Below the pieces are notes generated by a model that was not told the DNA's origin, did not search any database, and saw only the letters and a program-made list of their open reading frames with translations. Shown piece by piece: positions 16,116 through 25,275 of a stretch of 64,000 nt of DNA. The stretch spans positions 33,160 through 97,159 of the forward strand of contig USMC01000005.1 in NCBI GenBank assembly GCA_900555715.1. Reading direction: 5' to 3'. Origin of the DNA: an uncultured Porphyromonadaceae bacterium. GTDB lineage: Bacteria > Bacteroidota > Bacteroidia > Bacteroidales > Muribaculaceae. Made by a program: the position numbers and the translations under genes. Positions within the stretch are counted from its first letter, which is position 1. Each line of letters opens with the position of its first letter.

Positions 16116-17597
16116 ATGACAGCATACAATATAATCAGAAGCGCATGTGGCATTCTGCTGGTGACGGCAGCGTGCGGATGCAATGATTTTCTGGACGAGA
16201 AGCCTCAGTCCGACTTCACGGCAGAAGGTACGGGCTCGGAAGACTCGGTGTCGAAATATCTGAGTGTCTCCGACGCGCAGGCTGAGCTTCAGGGAGCTTA
16301 CAACAGCTTCAAGGCAGACATATTCCAGCTTGAGAACTATATGATAGGCGATGTCCAGTCGGACAACTGCTATGTCGGCGGCGACGGTCCTAACGAAGAA
16401 GCGGAGGACAATCTGACAATGACGGCTACAAATGCGAAGGTGAGCATCGTGTGGACGGAATATCAGTCGATGGCAGGCAGTGCCACCACGGTGATAGAGA
16501 ATACGCGCCTTATGAAGCCCGATGCCATCAGCGACGCCGACCGTGCACGCATAATCGCCGAAGCCAGCTTCATACGCGCCTGGGCGTTTTTCGACATGGT
16601 GCGTCTGTGGGGCGACCTGCCTATGGTGCTGAGGCTCATACCTACAATCACGGCAGATAATCTCGACACATGGTATCCCGTGATGTATCCCGAACGAACA
16701 CCGGAGGATAAGGTGTATGAGCAGATACTCTCCGACCTTGGCGAAACCACTGTCGCAAATCTTCCTTCAAAGAGTAATGGAGCGTTCCAGGCGACAAAAG
16801 GAGCAGCCTACGCTCTGCTTGCCAAGGTCTATGCCACTATGGGCGCCAGAAACGGACGCGACTATTCTAAAGTGGTGGATTACTGCGATAAAGTCATCGC
16901 TGAAGGCTACCGTCTTGTCGGCGACTTCGATTCTCTCTGGGATCCGGACAACAAGTTCACCTCTGAAAGTATTTTTGAGGTGTATTATACAGCGGAGTCG
17001 CCGAGCTGGGCCTACTGGACGCTCCTGAAAGAAGACGACGGTTCTGTGACATGGCGCCGCTACTGCACGCCGACTCACGAACTTGTGGCAAAATTCGATA
17101 AAGAAAAGGACGTCCGCTTTCTTTCAAGTATAATATGGAAGAGTGTACCTTACAGCACTTTCTGGCCGGCGGAAGACTATCCGCTGTCGTACAAGATACG
17201 CGAGAAGAATTCCGACATCATCCTTATTCGTCTTGCCGACATTCTGCTTCTCAAAGCCGAGGCGCTTGTCGAGCTCGGGAGGTCTGATGAAGCGATAGAC
17301 ATAGTGAACACCATCCGCGAGCGCGCCGGACTGGGCGCGTCGACGCTCCGTCGCGACATGCCGCAGGAACAGGCGCGGCTCGCCGTTGAGAACGAGCGCC
17401 AGCTGGAGCTGTATATGGAAGGACAGCGCTGGTACGATCTTTTGCGCAACGACCGAATGACAGCGGTGATGCGCGCACACAAAGACAAGGATGGTAAACT
17501 CTTATTCCCCGGACTGCAGGACTACCGTGCCAAGTGGCCCGTGCCGCAGGAGGAAATGGACAAGAACACCAATCTGGTACAGAATCCGGGATATTAA
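16116..17597 (+). CDS. SusD/RagB glycan-binding lipoprotein
   Basis: This 493-residue surface lipoprotein (probable lipid-modified C20) forms the lid of the SusC channel and binds glycan. It shows the SusD/RagB features: 'CNDFLDEKPQSDF' near the N-terminus, helical TPR-like repeats ('AEASFIRAWAFFDMVRLWGDLPMV') and the conserved C-terminal block 'LADILLLKAEALVELGRSDE' followed by 'ENERQLELYMEGQRWYDLLR'. It lies 12 bases behind susC and 7 bases before the next lipoprotein gene, so all belong to one operon. The exact glycan is not readable from sequence. Confidence 0.95.
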   Translation: MTAYNIIRSACGILLVTAACGCNDFLDEKPQSDFTAEGTGSEDSVSKYLSVSDAQAELQGAYNSFKADIFQLENYMIGDVQSDNCYVGGDGPNEEAEDNLTMTATNAKVSIVWTEYQSMAGSATTVIENTRLMKPDAISDADRARIIAEASFIRAWAFFDMVRLWGDLPMVLRLIPTITADNLDTWYPVMYPERTPEDKVYEQILSDLGETTVANLPSKSNGAFQATKGAAYALLAKVYATMGARNGRDYSKVVDYCDKVIAEGYRLVGDFDSLWDPDNKFTSESIFEVYYTAESPSWAYWTLLKEDDGSVTWRRYCTPTHELVAKFDKEKDVRFLSSIIWKSVPYSTFWPAEDYPLSYKIREKNSDIILIRLADILLLKAEALVELGRSDEAIDIVNTIRERAGLGASTLRRDMPQEQARLAVENERQLELYMEGQRWYDLLRNDRMTAVMRAHKDKDGKLLFPGLQDYRAKWPVPQEEMDKNTNLVQNPGY

Positions 17598-17603
17598 CAT
17601 ACA

Positions 17604-18980
17604 ATGAATAACATTATGAAACTCAACAGATATATAAGCGTTTTGCTATGCGCGGGCGCCATGGCATTCACAGGATGCGAAGAGGAGACCGGACGTGTTG
17701 TCTATCCATATTCCTGTCCGGAGTTGTCGGGGCTGACATTGTCGACAGAGCAGCAGACAGTGGCGGGAGATTCTCTCTTTCTTTCGGTGGATATTGCCGA
17801 CAGGCAGACACCGCTTTCGACACTGGAGCTGACAGTCAGTGCGGGCGACGAGGTGCTCTACAGCGAATCTATAAGGACGAAAGGTTATGAGGCTCATGTT
17901 GATAATCATGGAATCTTTCTTCCGTTTACGGCCGGTACTGAAGATACTGATGCCGTGCTCACCCTGACGGCTATCAATGTCGAAGGCAGCGAGAAAACAG
18001 TGACGAAGAATATACGCATTGTCCGCCCCGACATACCCGAAACAATCTATCTGCACTACGACGGCGAAATTGTCGCCATGCACCGCAGTGCGGACAACGC
18101 CTACGAATATGTCACCGACGAAGGCGACTATCCGATGGAGTTCACCGGCAGAATATCGACATCAGAGACGCTCGGCGAGTCGAAGCTGATATGGGGATAT
18201 TCCGAGACTGTCAATGAAGCGGCGCTCGCCGGAGCGGCGGAAGCCGGATTCTCGTTCAACTATCAGGACTGGCAGATCGAGAGAGTAACTTTCAACACTC
18301 TTACCTTCAGTCTCGGAGTCGTCGGCACATGCCAGATTCTGACGGTCAACGGTACGGATCTGACTCTCGGCGCCGGATTCTATTCCGCGTCTGTCGATTT
18401 TGAGCAGGGCGCAGCGGTGGAAGTAAGTGGTTTCGAAAACCTTGAAGGAGCATACAACCGCGATTTCTTCGAATATGATGCCGAGAGCGGAAATCTCACT
18501 TTCCTCCGCGAGAGCGGAACGTGGGAAGTATATTATTCCGCGAAGTACAATTATATGTGGCTCGTCCGGATGGATGATGTCGCTCCGGATGCCTTCTGGC
18601 TTGTAGGACACGGTTTCTGTGCGGCACCGGTATGGCATGACGACTACAACTTCGGAGGCTGGGACACCGAAGACGTCTTCCGCATGGCTTATGCCGTGAA
18701 GACGGCGCCGGGAATCTACCAGACGACAATCTATCTCAGCAACACGCACGAATGGGAATCTTTCGAGATTGAGATATACAGCAACCGCGAATGGGGCAAA
18801 GACGACGGCATAGAACTTACGGAAGGCTCGTTGCTCGGCGACACGACCGGTATTGCTATATCGCAGTCGAACGGCATCACAAGCGCCGAAGGCTTCGTGC
18901 CGGGCTATTATCAGCTGACCTTTGACACTTCGGCAGGTCTCGCTGCTGTCACATTGACTGTCAAACGTATTGGAGAATGA
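17604..18980 (+). CDS. Surface glycan-binding lipoprotein of the SusCD locus
   Basis: This 458-residue lipoprotein has a lipobox 'AFTGC' (C25). The position right after SusD and the tandem beta-rich regions fit a SusE/SGBP-like protein with an N-terminal Ig-like part ('CPELSGLTLSTEQQTVAGDS') and two later beta domains; the C-terminal half resembles DUF5121-type modules. It probably presents glycan at the cell surface to SusCD and the hexosaminidase. It overlaps the GH20 gene by four bases (ATGA). An alternative start at 17616 gives the same mature protein. Confidence 0.75.
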   Translation: MNNIMKLNRYISVLLCAGAMAFTGCEEETGRVVYPYSCPELSGLTLSTEQQTVAGDSLFLSVDIADRQTPLSTLELTVSAGDEVLYSESIRTKGYEAHVDNHGIFLPFTAGTEDTDAVLTLTAINVEGSEKTVTKNIRIVRPDIPETIYLHYDGEIVAMHRSADNAYEYVTDEGDYPMEFTGRISTSETLGESKLIWGYSETVNEAALAGAAEAGFSFNYQDWQIERVTFNTLTFSLGVVGTCQILTVNGTDLTLGAGFYSASVDFEQGAAVEVSGFENLEGAYNRDFFEYDAESGNLTFLRESGTWEVYYSAKYNYMWLVRMDDVAPDAFWLVGHGFCAAPVWHDDYNFGGWDTEDVFRMAYAVKTAPGIYQTTIYLSNTHEWESFEIEIYSNREWGKDDGIELTEGSLLGDTTGIAISQSNGITSAEGFVPGYYQLTFDTSAGLAAVTLTVKRIGE

Positions 18981-20563
18981 AATCACGCTTAAAAGTTTTC
19001 GCAGCGATGGCGGCGCTTGTTGTCGCCGTCATCGCTTGCTCCGACCGTGAGGACGGTGTGGACGCCGGTCCTGTTTCGGAAGTGTCGCTCATACCGTTAC
19101 CCGAATCGCTGAGCTACGGGCAGACCAATATCACGCTTCCCGATGTCGTCGGACTGACCGACGACATGCCTGGCGTGGCGGCGCAGTTACTTGGCAAAAC
19201 TCTGGAAAGCAGCGCCGGAGGCATTGAGGTGCTAAGCGTTCCGAACGAAAAAGCTTTCATACGCTCCACAAAAGATGCCTCGATGGCGGAGGAAGCGTAC
19301 AGGATTAAAATCTCAGCCGACGGTGTCGAAATCGCCAGTTCTTCAGACAAAGGATTTTTATGGGGTGTTCAGACATTGAGGCAGATTATCCTGCAGGCTC
19401 CTGCCGGCAAGATTCCGACGCTTACGCTGGAGGACTGTCCGAAAAAGGGGTGGCGGGGATTTCATGTCGATGTGGCGCGCCACATGTTCACCATGGAGTA
19501 TCTCAAAAAGATTGTCGATGTTCTGTCGTTTTATAAAATCAACAAGCTCCAGCTTCATCTCACCGACGATCAGGGATGGAGGATTGAGATAAAGAAGTAT
19601 CCTCAGCTGACGGAGATCGGCTGCTGGCGCGAATTCGACGAGTACGACATTGATTGCCTGAACCGTCTGAAGTCGGATCCCGACTATTTCATCGATCCCC
19701 GTTTTGTCAGAAACAACACGGAGTACGGTGGATATTACACTCAGGCAGAACTCAGGGATTTCGCAGCATTCGCCGCAGAGCGTGGCATCGATGTAATCCC
19801 AGAAATCGACATGCCCGGTCATTTTATGTCCGCTATAAGGACTTTCCCGGAACTGTCGTGCACGGGCGAGGCAGGATGGGGACGTGAGTTCAGCTTCCCT
19901 GTGTGCGCCGGCAAGACTGAAAACTATGGATTTTTCACAGATATCCTCGATGAGGTGCTTGACATCTTTCCGGGTGAATATGTCCATATAGGCGCCGACG
20001 AAGTTGAGAAGGACAACTGGCGCAAGTGCGATCGCTGTCAGGCGCTGATACGCGAACATAATCTTGGCAATGTCGACGGACTTCAGAACTATTTTGTCGG
20101 TGTAATGGCAGATTATCTCAAGAGCAAGGGCAGAAAGGTGATGGCGTGGGACGATGCGTTTATTGCGCGTGATCCGCAGGATCTTATCTACACTTTCTGG
20201 CGCGACTGGAAGGCGGACAACCCCGGCAAAATCACGCAGGCGGGCTATCCGATCGTGTTCATGGAATGGGGGCATTTCTATTTCTATTCCAAACCTTCCG
20301 ACGAGCAGCTCCGTGCGCTCTATGAGTTCAACTGCGAACCGCAGTTCACCGGTATTGTCGACAGCAATATGCTCGGATATCAGGCTTGCGTTTTTACGGA
20401 GATTATTCCGAACGAGCGTAAGTTCGGACAGCAGGTGTTTCCCTCGCTGCAGGCTTTCGCGGAGGTAGCGTGGGGCAGCCGGCGCGAGTGGAGTAATTTC
20501 AGGCGCCGCTTGCCATGGCATCTTTCCTGGCTGAATCAGAACGGCATCCACTACCGTAAATGA
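18977..20563 (+). CDS. GH20 beta-N-acetylhexosaminidase, lipoprotein
   Basis: This 528-residue enzyme releases terminal GlcNAc or GalNAc from glycans by substrate-assisted catalysis. An N-terminal lipobox (C21) suggests it is anchored in the outer membrane or periplasm. A GH20b-like domain (about 35-145) precedes the barrel, with 'WRGFHVDVARHMF', 'LQLHLTDDQGWRIEI', 'VIPEIDMPGHF' and the catalytic Asp-Glu pair D341-E342 in 'HIGADEVEK'. As the only enzyme of the locus it suggests a small N-acetylhexosamine-capped substrate. It is translationally coupled to the preceding lipoprotein by an ATGA overlap. Confidence 0.96.
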   Translation: MKSRLKVFAAMAALVVAVIACSDREDGVDAGPVSEVSLIPLPESLSYGQTNITLPDVVGLTDDMPGVAAQLLGKTLESSAGGIEVLSVPNEKAFIRSTKDASMAEEAYRIKISADGVEIASSSDKGFLWGVQTLRQIILQAPAGKIPTLTLEDCPKKGWRGFHVDVARHMFTMEYLKKIVDVLSFYKINKLQLHLTDDQGWRIEIKKYPQLTEIGCWREFDEYDIDCLNRLKSDPDYFIDPRFVRNNTEYGGYYTQAELRDFAAFAAERGIDVIPEIDMPGHFMSAIRTFPELSCTGEAGWGREFSFPVCAGKTENYGFFTDILDEVLDIFPGEYVHIGADEVEKDNWRKCDRCQALIREHNLGNVDGLQNYFVGVMADYLKSKGRKVMAWDDAFIARDPQDLIYTFWRDWKADNPGKITQAGYPIVFMEWGHFYFYSKPSDEQLRALYEFNCEPQFTGIVDSNMLGYQACVFTEIIPNERKFGQQVFPSLQAFAEVAWGSRREWSNFRRRLPWHLSWLNQNGIHYRK

Positions 20564-20588
20564 ACTCAAAAAACACCTACTTTTTTTG

Positions 20589-20615
20589 ATAGCACTATAT
20601 TTCGTATAGTGCTAT
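20589..20615 (+). terminator. Hairpin ending the SusCD-GH20 operon
   Basis: An 11-bp perfect stem (20589-20599 with 20605-20615) with a five-base loop starts about 25 bases after the GH20 stop. The stem is AT-rich and the tail is TATATTAATTTA rather than a T run, so termination strength is uncertain. The rest of 20616-20794 is AT-rich with no gene. Confidence 0.55.
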
Positions 20616-20706
20616 ATATTAATTTAGTAGCTTGTTCAGAAGCTTCAAAACCGCTACTTTTTTATTTAATCTAACCATTTTCGCTCTTTAAACGGTTTTT
20701 AAGGTG

Positions 20707-20714
20707 TAATTTTG
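20707..20714 (+). promoter_or_regulatory. Promoter -7 element for the GH31 operon
   Basis: TAATTTTG matches TAnnTTTG, about 80 bases before the GH31 ATG, in an AT-rich gap. No TTTG is found at the right distance upstream, so the -33 element may be weak or replaced by an activator site. The ECF motif of the preceding locus is absent here, so this block is probably controlled separately. Confidence 0.5.
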
Positions 20715-20794
20715 TTACATTGGTTAACTCATTAAATTGTCAACCTTAAATTAATAATCTTGTATAATTAATTCTTATAAACCGTTCATATATC

Positions 20795-23395
20795 ATGAGA
20801 TCAAGATTCTTATTAATTTCGTTCCTGTTCTTGATGCTTTCGGGCGCCACAGTGCTCCGTGCTGAGAACGCTTACAACCCTAAAGCGGATCCTCGTGCAG
20901 AAGTTATCAGCGGGAACGCCCGATTCACGGTGCTGACTCCGGAAATGATTCGTATTGAATACAGCGACAAAGGTGTTTTTGAAGACCGTGCCACCTTCTC
21001 AATCTTAAACCGCAAACTCGACGTGCCTCAATTCACCACGTCGGAAGATGCCTCTTTCCTATATATAGAGACCGACAAAGTGCGTCTGAAATACCGCAAG
21101 GGAACAAATCCCGTCACTCTTCCAGCATCATCGACCAATATGTCGATCACGCTGAACCATAACGGTCGCGAAGTGCTCTGGTATCCGGGCAAGCCTGACC
21201 CCGTAAACCTCAAGGGCACATGCCGCACACTGGACGGCAGCAACGGCTCAAACAAGAAATCGGAGCTTGAAAACGGTCTCATCTCGCGTTCCGGCTGGGC
21301 TGTTATTGAAGACTCCTGGACATCAGCCAGACCCGACGGCAGCCGCTCATTTGCATTAGAGCCTGACGAGACCCTTGGCTATGACTGGTGGGCACAGCGC
21401 AAAGACCCGCATGCATTGGATCTCTATTTCCTCGGCTACGGCAATAACTATAAAAAAGCATTGTATGACTTCACACAGGTTGCCGGCAAAATTCCTCTGC
21501 CCCCGTCCTATGTTTTCGGATACTGGTACAGCAAATATTCTTCTTATTCTGCTGATGACTACCGCAATATCATGAACAGCCTGAAGTCGAACGACATCCA
21601 CACCGACGTGCTGATTCTTGACATGGACTGGCACTGGAACGGCAACGACTACAGCATGTCCGCAGGTCGCGGCGGCTGGACCGGTTGGTCATGGAATACC
21701 AACCTTATTCCCGATCCCGTCGGTCTGCTGGATGAAATTCACGGCAACAATCTCAAGACAGCCCTCAACCTTCACCCCGCCGACGGCATCAACAGTACTG
21801 AGTCTCCGGAGTTTTTCGAGACAATGAATGAGTATCTCCGTGGCAAATATGACGTGAAAGGCTCTTCCGACAAGACAATTCCCTGGTATCTTGATTATCC
21901 CGACTTCACAGAAGCCTTCTTCAGCACCATCATCCGTGAGCATGAAAAGGAAGGCGTTGACTTCTGGTGGCTTGACTGGCAACAGCATCTGACCAGTCCC
22001 TACACCAACGGAATGGGTCAGACTTTCTGGTGCAACCATGTGTTCTTCAACGATATGGTCAGGAACCGTCCCGATCATCGTCCTTTAATATTCCACCGCT
22101 GGGGCGGTATAGGCAGCCACAGATATCAGATAGGCTTCTCCGGCGACGCCTGCATCAACTTCCCCACTCTTGCTTTCCAGCCCTACTTCACAGCCACTGC
22201 TTCAAATGTAGGCTACGGATACTGGGGACATGACCTGGGCGGTCACGCCGTCACTGACGAAAAGATAATCAATGACCCGGAACTTGTGCTCCGCTGGCTC
22301 CAGTTCGGCGCTTTCTCTCCAATCTTCAGAACTCACGCCACCAACGACCCCCGCATCGAACGTCAGATTTGGAAATTCCCTAACTTCCCCGATATGCGCG
22401 AAGTTGTCAATCTCCGCTATGCTCTGTTCCCCTACATTTACACAATGGCACGCCAGACCTATGAGACCGGCATCTCCCTCTGTCATCCTCTCTACTACGA
22501 ATATCCCAATGATGAAGAGGCATATAAATTTGAAGACGAATATTTCTTCGGCAACGACATCATTGTATCTCCCATCGTAGAGCCCGCCAAAGACGGCGTC
22601 AGCACCAAAACCATCTGGTTCCCCGAAGGCAACTGGTGGAGCGCAGCGACCAACGAACTTATCGAAGGTCCGTGCACGATGACAATGAAGTTCTCCAAGA
22701 CCGATATCCCCTATTTCTATCGCGAAGGTTCGATAGTGCCCTTGAACCCGGCAAGTGTGAAAAACGTCACCGAACACCCCGAGCACCTTATTCTGAATGT
22801 CATTGCCGGCAAGAGCGGAGAAGCATCGCTCTATGAAGACAACGGCGACAATCCTGACTATGCCACCGTTTACGCCTCAACTGCCCTCACTCAGACCAGG
22901 AACGGCGGCAAAACGACACTGACAATCAGTCCGCGTCAAGGCAACGCCGCAGGACTTCCCTCGTCACGTTCCTACACCGTGAGAGTTTTCAACACCTCCA
23001 CGCCTAAGGCAATAAAAGTAAATGGTGAAAACGTCAAGGATTTCACCTACGACGCTGAAAGCAAATGCACCGTTGTTGAAGTACCCGTCACTTCTTGCGC
23101 GTCGACGGCAACAGTTGAGATTGAAGAAGCTGTGTCGGGGGTGGCTGACCTCGCCCTCCCCAAAGCTCGTGTGTTCTACGACAAGGCTTCCGACACCCTG
23201 ACAGCAGAACTCGGGCATAACCGGCAAAATGTTGAGTTTGCCATGTTCAATCTTGCAGGCACAGAGTGTCTGAACCGTAAATACCAGGACATATCCGGCT
23301 TTTCGGAAAAGTTAGGAATGCTTCCGGAATCAAATATGTATATCTGTAAGATTGTCTCCGACAATCAGGTCATCATCGATAAAATCTCAAAATAA
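20795..23395 (+). CDS. GH31 family glycosidase (alpha-glucosidase/xylosidase type), secreted
   Basis: This 866-residue enzyme has a signal peptide (about 1-23), an N-terminal beta-sandwich and a GH31 barrel. The nucleophile is D394 in 'VDFWWLDWQQH' and the acid/base is D451 in 'GFSGDACINF'; the barrel also contains 'VLILDMDWHWNG' and 'GYGYWGHDLGGH'. GH31 enzymes cleave alpha-linked glucose, xylose or related residues; the specificity here is not decided. The last ~85 residues form a separate beta domain ('VEFAMFNLAGTECLNRKYQD' then 'NMYICKIVSDNQVIIDKISK'). It resembles a type IX secretion sorting domain, implying export to the cell surface. First gene of a four-gene unit. Confidence 0.93.
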   Translation: MRSRFLLISFLFLMLSGATVLRAENAYNPKADPRAEVISGNARFTVLTPEMIRIEYSDKGVFEDRATFSILNRKLDVPQFTTSEDASFLYIETDKVRLKYRKGTNPVTLPASSTNMSITLNHNGREVLWYPGKPDPVNLKGTCRTLDGSNGSNKKSELENGLISRSGWAVIEDSWTSARPDGSRSFALEPDETLGYDWWAQRKDPHALDLYFLGYGNNYKKALYDFTQVAGKIPLPPSYVFGYWYSKYSSYSADDYRNIMNSLKSNDIHTDVLILDMDWHWNGNDYSMSAGRGGWTGWSWNTNLIPDPVGLLDEIHGNNLKTALNLHPADGINSTESPEFFETMNEYLRGKYDVKGSSDKTIPWYLDYPDFTEAFFSTIIREHEKEGVDFWWLDWQQHLTSPYTNGMGQTFWCNHVFFNDMVRNRPDHRPLIFHRWGGIGSHRYQIGFSGDACINFPTLAFQPYFTATASNVGYGYWGHDLGGHAVTDEKIINDPELVLRWLQFGAFSPIFRTHATNDPRIERQIWKFPNFPDMREVVNLRYALFPYIYTMARQTYETGISLCHPLYYEYPNDEEAYKFEDEYFFGNDIIVSPIVEPAKDGVSTKTIWFPEGNWWSAATNELIEGPCTMTMKFSKTDIPYFYREGSIVPLNPASVKNVTEHPEHLILNVIAGKSGEASLYEDNGDNPDYATVYASTALTQTRNGGKTTLTISPRQGNAAGLPSSRSYTVRVFNTSTPKAIKVNGENVKDFTYDAESKCTVVEVPVTSCASTATVEIEEAVSGVADLALPKARVFYDKASDTLTAELGHNRQNVEFAMFNLAGTECLNRKYQDISGFSEKLGMLPESNMYICKIVSDNQVIIDKISK

Positions 23396-23404
23396 TCTGA
23401 TGCC

Positions 23405-24787
23405 ATGAAAAAAATAGCATTATTTCTGGCTGTGTTTTTCTGCAGTCTGCCGATATTCGCCGGCATGTCAAACTCTATTGAGTACACCCAACTGTATATC
23501 GTCGGATCGGCCGTCGCCGGCGGTTGGGACTACAATGCCACACCAATGAGCCGGATTGACAACGGTGTATTTACATGGACCGGTACGTTGAAAGCCAACG
23601 AACATTTCAAATTTATGAACTCCAACGACGGATGGCATAAACATATAGTCGCCACGTCGAAAGACGAACTGATCAAAGAAGGCGAAATCCACCATCTTGA
23701 CTTCTATGCCAACTGGGGTCTGCCTGACGCGCTCGACAACAAATTCATGGTCGAAAAAACCGGCGAATATGTCATGACTGTCGACTTGCGCAACATGATC
23801 CTGACCCTCTCGAAGCCGCTGCCGGCGCAGACCTATCCCGATAAGTATTATGTCACAGGTTCGGCGCTCGACAATCAGGTGATTGAGATGAGTAAAATTG
23901 AGAATTTCGAATTCAAGCAACCTCTCGCCTGCAAACCTGGCAACATTATTCTTATGGACACTCCGGTCAGAAGTGAAAACACCCGATACTTCACACCGGT
24001 GTTTGAAGATGTTGACATTTCATTCGGCAAAGGATATGACTCAAAGCTGCGCGTGACAACCGATGCCGACGCCCGTGGATGGAGCGTTACGGTTCCCGGT
24101 GATTATATCCTGTATATCTCATGCAAAAACAATACTTACATCGGTCGCATGCACGTTCAACGCAAAGTACTGTATATCACCGGAGGATGCTGCGCATATC
24201 CGTGGGATTACGTTCATGATGAATTTTGCGCTTTCGCTCCCGACCCCAAAAATCCGGATGTACTGATATGGGAAGGTGAGCTCAGAATAGGATGGGTTCC
24301 TACGGCTCCCGAACCTGACAGATTCAAAATTCTCACCGATAAAGACTGGAACTCAGAAAACTATCATCCCTATATCGCTGACACACCTGCCAGAGGCACG
24401 CTTCCGATCAGAACCACCGCCGGCGAAGACTCCAAATGGACGATCGGACAGGATGGCATATACAGGATCTCTGTCAATACAAGAACTGAGACTATGACCG
24501 TGGAATTTCTTTCGGTTCCTCAGGCGGCTCCAGGTATTGACATCAAGCCTGCAGGCGTCGATACGGTCAGTAATGACGCGCTCAAGCTGTCGTACGGCGA
24601 CAGCAAAGTCGAATTGATCTATTCTCCCGAGCCTGTCGACGTCACAATAGTAGATATCGCCGGGACCGTAGTATCTCAAAAAAACGGGCTGACTAAGGGT
24701 ATAGTCACCGGCAATCTCTCTTCCGGTGTCTATCTGGTTTCCGTCAGCGGGGCATCAGTCTCCAAATTATACAAAATCATTATTTAA
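23405..24787 (+). CDS. SusE/SusF-like glycan-binding protein with C-terminal sorting domain
   Basis: The protein has 460 residues and a signal peptide ('MKKIALFLAVFFCSLPIFA'). Three successive modules begin with the SusE/F-type phrase: 'LYIVGSAVAGGWDYNATPM' (about 31), 'YYVTGSALDNQVIEMSKI' (about 148) and 'LYITGGCCAYPWDYVHDEF' (about 258). In SusE/SusF such modules bind starch-like glycans. There is no lipobox. Instead the C-terminal ~75 residues ('VDVTIVDIAGTVVSQKNG', then 'LSSGVYLVSVSGASVSKLYK') look like a type IX sorting domain. It starts nine bases after the GH31 gene and would supply the binding function for that enzyme. Confidence 0.75.
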   Translation: MKKIALFLAVFFCSLPIFAGMSNSIEYTQLYIVGSAVAGGWDYNATPMSRIDNGVFTWTGTLKANEHFKFMNSNDGWHKHIVATSKDELIKEGEIHHLDFYANWGLPDALDNKFMVEKTGEYVMTVDLRNMILTLSKPLPAQTYPDKYYVTGSALDNQVIEMSKIENFEFKQPLACKPGNIILMDTPVRSENTRYFTPVFEDVDISFGKGYDSKLRVTTDADARGWSVTVPGDYILYISCKNNTYIGRMHVQRKVLYITGGCCAYPWDYVHDEFCAFAPDPKNPDVLIWEGELRIGWVPTAPEPDRFKILTDKDWNSENYHPYIADTPARGTLPIRTTAGEDSKWTIGQDGIYRISVNTRTETMTVEFLSVPQAAPGIDIKPAGVDTVSNDALKLSYGDSKVELIYSPEPVDVTIVDIAGTVVSQKNGLTKGIVTGNLSSGVYLVSVSGASVSKLYKIII

Positions 24788-24799
24788 ACAATCAGTATC

Positions 24800-25273
24800 A
24801 TGAAACACAGAATTTTGCCTCTGATTTTCTCAGCAGTCGGTGTGATGATTCCAATGACATCATCTGCCAAGGACGTGTATGTCTACTCCCCGACAGGAGC
24901 GGATATGGGAATGACAGCCAATGTAAAACGCATCGTATTTGACAACGGCAAAATGACGCTCGTTCCCGAGACAGGAGAAAATGTAGACATCGAACTGTCG
25001 GACTTAGGTCGCTTCTCATTCAAATCATTGGTTCTTAGTGGTATATCTGTCGCTGAAAATGTAGATATAACATTGACTATGAACAATGATATACTTTCAG
25101 TGGCAAGCAACGCCGAGATTTCTGAAATCCGTGTTTACAACGTGTTCGGCACAATGACTGAACATTGCTCACCGGCAGCATACGAGGCAACAATGGAAAT
25201 CGGCACCCGCGGAGTCAGCATTGTGCTTGTGACAGCCGGCGGCATTACCCGAACCTATAAAATTGCAAGATAA
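24800..25273 (+). CDS. Small secreted protein made of a short N-terminal module and a sorting-like domain
   Basis: The 157-residue protein has a signal peptide (about 1-23). A ~50-residue module ('VKRIVFDNGKMTLVPETG', then 'IELSDLGRFSF') is of a kind found at the N-terminus of many secreted Bacteroidales proteins, including the next gene product. A C-terminal domain ('ISEIRVYNVFGTMTEH' then 'IVLVTAGGITRTYKIAR') resembles type IX sorting domains. No catalytic or binding domain lies between. It is spaced 12 bases from the gene before and 2 from the gene after, so it is firmly within the operon. Function unknown. Confidence 0.65.
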   Translation: MKHRILPLIFSAVGVMIPMTSSAKDVYVYSPTGADMGMTANVKRIVFDNGKMTLVPETGENVDIELSDLGRFSFKSLVLSGISVAENVDITLTMNNDILSVASNAEISEIRVYNVFGTMTEHCSPAAYEATMEIGTRGVSIVLVTAGGITRTYKIAR

Positions 25274-25275
25274 CC

